Shown: positions 10,626 to 16,641 of the stretch, piece by piece
Numbering within the stretch: the first letter of the stretch is position 1
How the letters are laid out: every line of letters begins with the position of its first letter
Source: JANQIO01 sp036351375
Lineage (GTDB): Bacteria; Pseudomonadota; Gammaproteobacteria; Pseudomonadales; Halieaceae
Assembly (NCBI GenBank): GCA_036351375.1
Contig: JAZBOY010000252.1
Span: 1 to 16,641, forward strand
Direction: 5' to 3'
DNA length: 16,641 bases
Translations under genes and position numbers: made by a program
Notes under the pieces: model-generated
What the model was told of the DNA's origin: nothing
What the model saw: only the letters and a program-made list of their open reading frames with translations
Database searches by the model: none

Positions 10626-11788
10626 ACACCGCAATCTTGAAAATGAGCGACCTGGACCTGGCCGGCAAGCGGGTGCTGGTGCGCGAGGATCTCAACGTAC
10701 CCCTGAAAGACGGCAAGGTAAGCAGCGATGCCCGCCTGCGCGCGGCGCTGCCCACCCTGCAGCAGGCGCTGGCCGCCGGTGCGCAGCTGATCGTGATGTC
10801 GCACCTGGGTCGGCCGGTGGAAGGCGAGCCCAGTGAGGAGTACTCCATGCGCCCGGTGGTCGACTACCTGGCGGCGGCGCTGAACGTACCGGTTCGCCTG
10901 TGCGATAGCCTCGACGATGTCGAGATCTCCCCCGGTGAAGTGGTGGTGCTGGAAAACGTGCGCTTCAACGTGGGCGAAAAGGCCAATGACGAGACCTTGT
11001 CAAAGCGCTATGCGGCGCTATGCGACATTTTCGTGATGGACGCCTTCGGCACCGCCCACCGGGCCCAGGCTTCTACCCACGGTGTGGCGCAGTTCGCGCC
11101 GGTGGCCTGTGCCGGCCCCCTGCTGGCGGCGGAACTCGACGCCCTGGAGCAGGCGCTGTCCAACCCGGCGCGGCCGCTGCTGGCGATCGTCGGTGGCTCC
11201 AAGGTATCCACCAAGCTGACTGTGCTGGAAACCCTGGCCGACAAGGTGGACCAGCTGGTCGTCGGCGGCGGCATCGCCAACACTTTCCTGGCGGCCAGCG
11301 GCCTGCCGATCGGCAAATCCCTGTGCGAGAACGAGCTGATCCCCGCCGCCCAGGCGCTAATGGAAAAAACCGATATTCCCCTGCCCAGCGACGTGGTAAC
11401 CGGCAAGGAGTTTTCTGAATCCGCCGAGGCCGTGATCAAGCCAGCGACTGACGTTGCCGATGATGACATGATCTTTGATATTGGCCCCGACACCCGGGCG
11501 CGCATCGGAGCGATGCTGCGCGATGCCGGCACCATTATCTGGAACGGCCCGGTAGGAGTATTCGAATTTGAACAGTTTGCCGGCGGCACCGAGGCGTTGA
11601 GCCGCGACATCGCAGAGAGCTCAGCGTTTTCCCTGGCGGGCGGCGGCGACACCCTGGCGGCCATCGACAAGTACGACATCGCTGCCAAGGTGTCCTACAT
11701 TTCAACCGGCGGCGGCGCCTTCCTGGAATATGTAGAAGGGAAGACCTTACCGGCGGTGGAAATCTTGCAAAAGCGCGCCGCCGGCTAG
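10622..11788 (+). CDS. pgk: Phosphoglycerate kinase
   Basis: Pgk interconverts 1,3-bisphosphoglycerate + ADP and 3-phosphoglycerate + ATP in the cytoplasm. The 388-residue product equals the family length (E. coli 387). Motifs are VLVREDLNVPLKDG (18-31), MSHLGRP (59-65), VVLENVRFNVGEKAND (108-123), DAFGTAHRAQAST (140-152), IVGGSKVSTKL (189-199), WNGPVGVFE (307-315) and the nucleotide-binding GGGDTLAAI (340-348). ATG 10622 is chosen because GGAG lies 5 bases upstream and the ATGA overlap with epd implies coupling. The last 13 codons including the TAG stop are repeated just downstream (11799-11837), in a different frame, so the protein itself is unaffected. Confidence 0.98.
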   Translation: MNTAILKMSDLDLAGKRVLVREDLNVPLKDGKVSSDARLRAALPTLQQALAAGAQLIVMSHLGRPVEGEPSEEYSMRPVVDYLAAALNVPVRLCDSLDDVEISPGEVVVLENVRFNVGEKANDETLSKRYAALCDIFVMDAFGTAHRAQASTHGVAQFAPVACAGPLLAAELDALEQALSNPARPLLAIVGGSKVSTKLTVLETLADKVDQLVVGGGIANTFLAASGLPIGKSLCENELIPAAQALMEKTDIPLPSDVVTGKEFSESAEAVIKPATDVADDDMIFDIGPDTRARIGAMLRDAGTIIWNGPVGVFEFEQFAGGTEALSRDIAESSAFSLAGGGDTLAAIDKYDIAAKVSYISTGGGAFLEYVEGKTLPAVEILQKRAAG

Positions 11789-11837
11789 GAATGTACTGCC
11801 GGCGGTGGATATCTTGCAAAAGCGCGCCGCCGGCTAG
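11750..11837 (+). repeat. Tandem duplication of the pgk 3' end
   Basis: A 39-base block, 11750-11788, comprising the last 13 pgk codons with the TAG stop, recurs at 11799-11837 with one difference (A at 11761 versus T at 11810). The period is 49 bases, not a multiple of three, and the 10 bases between copies are not repeated after copy 2. The second copy lies wholly in the untranslated pgk-fba spacer. It looks like a short, fairly recent tandem duplication, or a copy retained for its RNA structure. Confidence 0.95.
11778..11834 (+). other. Competing GC-rich hairpins between pgk and fba
   Basis: CCGCCGGC at 11778-11785 can pair with GCCGGCGG at 11798-11805 across a 12-base loop. The same GCCGGCGG can instead pair with CCGCCGGC at 11827-11834. 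Copy 1 also has a 7-base 5' arm (CCGGCGG, 11750-11756) that can pair with either 3' arm. No T-run follows, so this does not look like an intrinsic terminator. An RNA-processing or stability element is possible; the pairing may be only a by-product of the duplication. Confidence 0.4.
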
Positions 11838-11873
11838 CACCGTCCCCCGCAACACCCACGGAGAGAGAACTTC

Positions 11874-12944
11874 ATGGCACTGATCAGTATGCGCCAAATG
11901 CTGGACCACGCCGCCGAACACGGCTACGGCGTTCCGGCCTTCAACGTCAACAATCTCGAGCAGACCCGCGCCATCATGGAGGCGGCTGACGAGACCAACA
12001 GCCCGGTGATCATGCAGGCCAGTGCCGGCGCCCGCAAATACGCCGGCGCGCCCTTCCTGCGCCATATGATCCAGGCGGCGGTGGAGGAGTTCCCGCACAT
12101 CCCGGTGGTCATGCACCAGGACCACGGCGTCAGCCCCGCCGTATGCCAGCGCTCCATTCAGCTCGGGTTTACCTCGGTGATGATGGATGGCTCCCTGGGC
12201 GAGGACGGCAAGACACCGATGGACTACGACTACAACGCCAGCGTGACTCGTACCGCGGTTGACATGGCCCACGCCTGCGGTGTGTCCGTGGAAGGCGAAC
12301 TGGGCTGCCTGGGCTCCCTGGAAACCGGTGAAGCCGGAGAGGAAGACGGCATCGGCGCCGCCGGCACACTGACCCACGACCAGATGCTGACCGACCCCGA
12401 GGAAGCCGCCCAGTTTGTGGCCGCGACCGACGTCGATGCACTGGCGATCGCCTGCGGCACCAGCCACGGCGCCTACAAGTTCAGCCGTCCGCCCACCGGC
12501 GATATCCTCGCGATCGACCGCATCAAGGAAATCAACGCGCGAATCCCCAACACCCACCTGGTGATGCACGGTTCCTCATCGGTACCCCAGGACTGGCTGG
12601 CGATCATCAACGAATTCGGTGGCGAGATTCCGGAAACCTATGGCGTGCCTGTGGAGCAGATCCAGGAGGGAATTCGCCATGGTGTTCGCAAGGTCAATAT
12701 CGACACCGACCTGCGCCTGGCGTCGACCGGGGCAATCCGTCGCTACCTGGCGCAGAATCCGGCAGAGTTCGACCCGCGCAAGTACCTGAAGGAAACCATC
12801 AAGGCCATGAAGGATATCTGCGTGGCGCGCTACGAGGCCTTCGGCACCGCCGGTAACGCCGACAAGATCAAGGCTATTTCCCTGGCGGACATGGTCGAGC
12901 GCTACAACGCGGGTGCCTTGAAGCAGGTCGTCAAAGCCGCCTGA
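11874..12944 (+). CDS. fba: Class II fructose-1,6-bisphosphate aldolase
   Basis: This zinc aldolase splits fructose-1,6-bisphosphate into dihydroxyacetone phosphate and glyceraldehyde-3-phosphate or makes it in gluconeogenesis. The 356-residue sequence is of the Calvin-cycle/Pseudomonas-like class II type. It shows GVPAFNVNNLEQ (19-30), the metal and catalytic segment HQDHG (81-85), the loop GELGCLGSLETGEAGEED (141-158), the zinc ligand H198 in CGTSHGAYK, H232 in MHGSSSVPQ, and phosphate-site NIDTD (275-279). A GGAGAG Shine-Dalgarno (11860-11865) lies 8 bases before the ATG. The 85-base gap from pgk holds the tandem duplication and hairpins. It is followed after 22 bases by the yhgN-like gene. 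Confidence 0.97.
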   Translation: MALISMRQMLDHAAEHGYGVPAFNVNNLEQTRAIMEAADETNSPVIMQASAGARKYAGAPFLRHMIQAAVEEFPHIPVVMHQDHGVSPAVCQRSIQLGFTSVMMDGSLGEDGKTPMDYDYNASVTRTAVDMAHACGVSVEGELGCLGSLETGEAGEEDGIGAAGTLTHDQMLTDPEEAAQFVAATDVDALAIACGTSHGAYKFSRPPTGDILAIDRIKEINARIPNTHLVMHGSSSVPQDWLAIINEFGGEIPETYGVPVEQIQEGIRHGVRKVNIDTDLRLASTGAIRRYLAQNPAEFDPRKYLKETIKAMKDICVARYEAFGTAGNADKIKAISLADMVERYNAGALKQVVKAA

Positions 12945-12966
12945 GTCGCCTGGAGCACCACCCGGG

Positions 12967-13557
12967 ATGGACCTGGTCACAGCTTTCCTGACGATCCTCT
13001 TCGTAATGGATCCGCTCGGCAACGTGCCGATATTCCTGAGCGTCCTCAAGGACGTGCCGGAACATCGACGCATGCGGGTGATCGTGCGGGAGCTGTTTTT
13101 CGCCCTGCTGATCCTCATCCTGTTCCTGTTCGGCGGCGCCTGGTTCTTCGACCTGCTCCAGCTCAAGCAGGAGTCGGTCAGCATTGCCGGCGGCATCATC
13201 CTGTTCATTATCGGGCTGCGCATGATCTTTCCTATGGGTGGGCTCAATATGGATGATCTGCCCGAGGGGGAACCCTTCCTGGTGCCGCTGGCCACGCCCT
13301 GTGTGGCCGGGCCTTCCACCCTCGCCGTGGTCATGCTGTTTGTCCACAAGAACCCCGACCAGACCCTGCAGTTCGGACTCGCCCTGTTCGGCGCGTGGCT
13401 GGTGTCATCGATCATCCTGGCCGCGTCACCGCTGTTGTTCAGGGTGCTGGGCCGACGCGGCCTGATCGCCACCGAGCGCCTGATGGGCATGCTGCTGGTG
13501 ATTATCTCGGTGCAGATGTTCTTTGACGGTATCGACCGCTTCCTGGCCAGCCAATGA
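12967..13557 (+). CDS. MarC/YhgN-family integral membrane protein
   Basis: The 196-residue hydrophobic protein has about six membrane segments (roughly 3-25, 43-65, 70-90, 105-126, 136-158, 169-188). Conserved features are MDPLGNVPIF (14-23), MVRE-like VRELFFALL (40-48), VSIAGGIILF (71-80), the re-entrant-like FLVPLATPCVAGPSTLA (104-120) and ATERLMGMLLV (168-178). Length and sequence follow E. coli YhgN (197 residues). MarC-family function is unsettled; an early link to multiple antibiotic resistance was not upheld. GGAG lies 11 bases before the ATG. It follows fba by 22 bases and overlaps the hydrolase start by ATGA, so it probably rides on the tkt-fba transcript. No functional link with glycolysis is evident. 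Confidence 0.92.
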   Translation: MDLVTAFLTILFVMDPLGNVPIFLSVLKDVPEHRRMRVIVRELFFALLILILFLFGGAWFFDLLQLKQESVSIAGGIILFIIGLRMIFPMGGLNMDDLPEGEPFLVPLATPCVAGPSTLAVVMLFVHKNPDQTLQFGLALFGAWLVSSIILAASPLLFRVLGRRGLIATERLMGMLLVIISVQMFFDGIDRFLASQ

Positions 13558-14513
13558 CCGGGCCGGCGCAAGCGTTCCACGCCCTGGCAGATCACCTGCC
13601 CGCCTATGACACCGGGCAGCAGCTGCCCGACGCGACCGCCTACTTCGACTACTACGGCCTGGACTTCAGCGCTGATTTCCAGGGCCTGCATCACCGCCTG
13701 GGGTTTATCCCGTCAGGAGATCATCGCCTGGCCCTGCAAAGCTGGGAGCGGGCGAACGCGACCGGCACCCTTTACCTCGTGCACGGCTATTTCGATCATG
13801 TCGGGCTGTATTCCCACCTGGTGCGCTTCGGCCTGGAGCGGGGCGCCAACGTGGTGGCATTCGACCTGCCGGGGCACGGCCTGTCCACCGGGCCGCGTGC
13901 CGAGATAGCCGACTTTGCCGAATACCGTGCGGCGATTGCCGATGTGCTGGCGGCTACCTCCTCCCTGCCCGGCCCACGCCAGGTGATCGCCCAGAGCACC
14001 GGCGGTGCCGCGCTTATGGATTTCCTGCAGTGTGGTGATCCCGGGGCTTTCGATTCGGTAGTACTGCTGGCGCCGCTGGTCTGGCCCCACGGCTGGCGCC
14101 GCATTCGCATCACCTACCTGCTGCTGCACCGGTTTATCGATGCCGTGCCCAGGCAGTTTGCGGAAAACTCCCAGGACCCGGAATTCCTGGAGTTCCTGCA
14201 ATCCGATCCGTTGCAGCACGACCAGATTCCCGCCTGCTGGATAGGGGCGCTGGATCGCTGGCTGCAGGCGTTTCTGTGCCGGCCGCCCTGCGACAAACCG
14301 GTGCTGGTGCTGCAGGGTGATAACGACGGCACAGTGGACTGGCGCCGCAACCTGCCGGTTCTGCAGGAGCACTTCCCCCGCGCGCGCATCGACATGCTGT
14401 CGACCGGCATGCATCACCTGGTTAATGAGTCCCCCGAGGTGCGCAGGGAGATGCTGGCGAAGATCGCTACCTACCTGGACGGTGCCGGCGGCGATCAGGC
14501 CACCTCTGATTAA
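13554..14513 (+). CDS. Alpha/beta hydrolase, monoacylglycerol lipase / lysophospholipase-like
   Basis: The 319-residue protein has an alpha/beta hydrolase fold of the serine aminopeptidase/Hydrolase_4 (PldB, MGL-like) type. It shows the oxyanion strand LYLVHGYFDHVGLY (73-86), FDLPGHGLSTGPRA (103-116), the nucleophile elbow IAQSTGGAAL (145-154) with S148, the acid D258 in LQGDNDGTVD (253-262) and H288 in GMHHLVNE (285-292). The elbow reads A-x-S-x-G instead of the usual G-x-S-x-G. There is no signal peptide or lipobox, so it should be cytoplasmic or loosely membrane-associated. It is the last gene of the plus-strand train, translationally coupled to the yhgN-like gene. Ester or lipid hydrolysis is likely; the substrate is unknown. 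Confidence 0.85.
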   Translation: MTGPAQAFHALADHLPAYDTGQQLPDATAYFDYYGLDFSADFQGLHHRLGFIPSGDHRLALQSWERANATGTLYLVHGYFDHVGLYSHLVRFGLERGANVVAFDLPGHGLSTGPRAEIADFAEYRAAIADVLAATSSLPGPRQVIAQSTGGAALMDFLQCGDPGAFDSVVLLAPLVWPHGWRRIRITYLLLHRFIDAVPRQFAENSQDPEFLEFLQSDPLQHDQIPACWIGALDRWLQAFLCRPPCDKPVLVLQGDNDGTVDWRRNLPVLQEHFPRARIDMLSTGMHHLVNESPEVRREMLAKIATYLDGAGGDQATSD

Positions 14514-14522
14514 TGCGGTGCC

Positions 14523-16641
14523 CTAGATACGCTGGCTGAGCTTGGCGTACCAGAAGCGGCCACGCAGTTCGTGGCTGCGGCCGTCGAAGTTGTCGTTGAA
14601 GGCGGACGCGGCGAAAGGTGGATCCTTGTCGAGCAGGTTGTCGATGCCCAACGAAACCCGCAGGCCGCGCAGCACGTTAAGCACGTAGCTGAACTGCACA
14701 TCCTGCACCACCCAGGAATTGATATTTCGCCGGGCGGTCGTGCCGGGTACCGTCTCCCGCATATCGCTGATGAAGTGCAGGTCGTAGCTGCCCCGCCAGC
14801 GTTGCCGCGCCCACTGCACGCCGAGGGTGCCCTTCCATTCCGGCAGCCCCCCGAGGCCCTCGGAGGCGGGGTCTATAAACGTGCCGGCCAGCCCCACGGT
14901 AGCCGAATCCCGGTCCAGCTGTATCGAATACTCCTTCATGTAAGCCACGTCCAGGGCTGTTGACCACTGCCCCCATTCCCGGGTCGGCAGGCGATAGTTG
15001 AGGCTCAGGTCTATGCCCTGAACCCGACGTTCGCCAACGTTGAGGTTGACGGCCGAGACCTGCTGCAGATTGCCGTGGTCGTCCCGCACTATCTGGTCCT
15101 CGAACAGGCCCAGGGCGGCATTTTGGTTGACGATGAACTGGGCGCTGGATCCCACCACGTTCTCGGTATCGATATCAAAGTAGTCGACGGCGCTGTAGAA
15201 GCCGGGCAGGAACTCCGGCGTCCACACCAGGCCCAGCCCGTAGCTCACCGACTTCTCTTCCTCCAGGTCCTCGTTGCCGCCGGTGACAGTGAGAAACTGG
15301 TTGCGAGTGTCGTCGGCCAGCTGGCTGCAGCCTGGCAACGCGTCGACGTTGGCCTGGATAGTACAGGGGTCCGATATGAATGCCTGGGACTCGGTGGCGC
15401 CCTGGAAAAGCTCATTGAGGGTCGGCGCTCTGAAGCCCTGGGCGTAGGTGGCGCGGAACAGCCAGGCGGGATTGAGCTGCAGGCGCAGCCCTACCTTGGG
15501 ATTGGTGGTGCCGCCGAAGTCATTGTAGTAGGAATAGCGCAGCGCCAGCTCCAGGTCCACCAGCTGGCCCCGTTCCTCGTTGCGGTACAGCGGCGAGATG
15601 CTCTCGAAGTACACCTCACCAGCGCGACGGTCGCCGCTGGTGCGCTCAAAGTTGGAGCCACCGATAGTGCCGGCGTTGGCCAGGCGCACATCGGGTTTTT
15701 TGCGGGTCGATTCATCGCGGTACTCGGCACCCATCGCGAACTCCACCGGGCCGTGGCGCAATTCCAGCAGGCGGGTAAAGGCGGTAAAGCTGGTGCCCGC
15801 CAGCTCGCTTTCGCCGCGCACCTTGCCGGGGACGCGCAGGTAATCGAGCTGCTGTTGATCGATGCTGCCGGGGCGTCCGAACAGGTTGATGGGCACACAG
15901 CCGTCGATCTCCAGCCCGAGGCAGTTGGCCGCAGGACCTACCCCCCGGCGCAGGTTGTCGGCGTTGACCACGCCGCTGGTGGTTTCCCTGGCGCTGCTCT
16001 TGCTCCAGTCAAAGCTCCATTCCCAGTCCCAGCGCCCGGAAATGCCCTCCAGCAGAAAGCTGGCCCGGGTGGTTTCGGACTTGTTCTGCTGCTGGCGGGG
16101 TGGCAATTCGGTGAGGCGCCGGCGCACGTCCTCCAGCTCAACGCCAAACGGGTTGAAGATGTTGTCCGCCGCGACGGTAAAAGGCTGTTGCTCGAAGGCG
16201 GTAAATATGGGCGTCGGCGCCAGCAGCGCCTTGGCCTTGGTGCGGATATAGCTCAGCTCCAGCTTGCCGGTCAGCAGTTCGCTGAAGTCGTAGCTGGTCG
16301 ACAGGTAGGCGGAGGCCCGGTCGGAGGGCACCAGGGATGAAGTGAAATCAAGGAAATTGAACAGGTCTTCGTCGGTGGCAGGCCGGTATTCACCGCTGGC
16401 CGCGTCGCGTATGACGGTTTGCCCGTCGGGCAGGGTGACCCTGGCGCTGGGCGTCGCACTGGAGCGCAGGTCGGCACCGCCGCGGCTGCGGCCGTCGGCG
16501 GACTCGGAAATCCTGCGGTCGCGGGCTGCGATCTCGTCCTGGTCAAAGTAACTGGCAGAGAAGAACAGTGACCCGTTGCGGAAGCCGGTGCCGTACTGCA
16601 GGGTGGTCGTGGTGGTATCGGCGTCTCCCTGCTGGGCGGCA
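14523..16641 (-). CDS. TonB-dependent outer-membrane receptor, N-terminal part outside window
   Basis: The frame is open from the right edge to a TAG at 14523-14525, giving 705 residues of barrel and probably the end of the plug; signal peptide and TonB box lie outside. Typical barrel features are alternating strands with aromatic girdles, long acidic loops, ATYAQGFRAPTLNELF, then GGNEDLEEEKSVSYGLGLVW, LGIDNLLDKDPPF and a terminal strand ending FWYAKLSQRI. Cys pairs occur in extracellular-loop positions (NCLGLEIDGC and DPCTIQANVDALPGC). This belongs to the large receptors for iron chelates, vitamins, peptides or glycans; the ligand cannot be told from this part. The last residue is Ile, although the aromatic residues just before it fit BAM recognition. 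It converges on the hydrolase gene with 9 bases between stops. Confidence 0.93.
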   Translation of the reverse strand, partial: AAQQGDADTTTTTLQYGTGFRNGSLFFSASYFDQDEIAARDRRISESADGRSRGGADLRSSATPSARVTLPDGQTVIRDAASGEYRPATDEDLFNFLDFTSSLVPSDRASAYLSTSYDFSELLTGKLELSYIRTKAKALLAPTPIFTAFEQQPFTVAADNIFNPFGVELEDVRRRLTELPPRQQQNKSETTRASFLLEGISGRWDWEWSFDWSKSSARETTSGVVNADNLRRGVGPAANCLGLEIDGCVPINLFGRPGSIDQQQLDYLRVPGKVRGESELAGTSFTAFTRLLELRHGPVEFAMGAEYRDESTRKKPDVRLANAGTIGGSNFERTSGDRRAGEVYFESISPLYRNEERGQLVDLELALRYSYYNDFGGTTNPKVGLRLQLNPAWLFRATYAQGFRAPTLNELFQGATESQAFISDPCTIQANVDALPGCSQLADDTRNQFLTVTGGNEDLEEEKSVSYGLGLVWTPEFLPGFYSAVDYFDIDTENVVGSSAQFIVNQNAALGLFEDQIVRDDHGNLQQVSAVNLNVGERRVQGIDLSLNYRLPTREWGQWSTALDVAYMKEYSIQLDRDSATVGLAGTFIDPASEGLGGLPEWKGTLGVQWARQRWRGSYDLHFISDMRETVPGTTARRNINSWVVQDVQFSYVLNVLRGLRVSLGIDNLLDKDPPFAASAFNDNFDGRSHELRGRFWYAKLSQRI

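Noticed and set aside
11798..11837. Intrinsic terminator between pgk and fba
   Set aside because: The stem is strong and GC-rich, but it is followed by TAGCACCG with no T-run, and fba continues the same gene train.
15160..15182. A second operator half-site (GATATCAAA) in the receptor gene
   Set aside because: It lies within coding sequence and lacks the matching inverted arm, so it is likely chance.

Overview
The window is a GC-rich stretch of chromosome from a gammaproteobacterium. Gene content and protein sequences fit the Pseudomonas / marine Cellvibrionales-Halieaceae side of the class: a transketolase-Epd-Pgk-Fba cluster next to an ArsR-methyltransferase regulator and MetK, an AhcY of the Pseudomonas-like type, a YhgN-type MarC protein and a large TonB-dependent receptor. 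The family-level placement is inference. It is almost fully coding. No tRNA, rRNA, insertion sequence, CRISPR array or phage gene was seen, and no gap exceeds 300 bases.

Layout. A divergent intergenic region at about 7446-7602 separates two gene trains. The minus-strand train runs leftwards: ArsR-family regulator fused to a methyltransferase domain, metK, ahcY, metF, rsmE, a PaaI-type thioesterase, nhaA, and a GNAT acetyltransferase cut by the left edge. The plus-strand train runs rightwards: tkt, epd, pgk, class II fba, a yhgN-like MarC gene and an alpha/beta hydrolase. A TonB-dependent receptor gene comes in from the right edge on the minus strand and ends 9 bases from the hydrolase stop.

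How the genes work together. The left train is an activated-methyl-cycle operon. MetK makes S-adenosylmethionine (SAM), AhcY removes S-adenosylhomocysteine (SAH), MetF supplies methyl-tetrahydrofolate for remaking methionine, and RsmE uses SAM on 16S rRNA. The first gene encodes a plausible SAH/SAM-sensing repressor. A perfect 10-bp-arm palindrome directly before its start codon is the obvious operator. The right train carries the lower glycolytic / pentose phosphate enzymes; Tkt and Epd together also link erythrose-4-phosphate to pyridoxal phosphate synthesis. Six junctions overlap (4-bp ATGA/GTGA/CTGA types or 8 bp), which points to translational coupling.

Most of this is housekeeping. The points that merit a second look are the epd gene, whose NAD-binding motif can only be translated from a CTG (or ATC) start overlapping the tkt stop; the tandem duplication of the pgk 3' end including its stop codon, which creates competing GC-rich hairpins before fba; and the palindrome placed between the methyl-cycle and carbon-metabolism operons.
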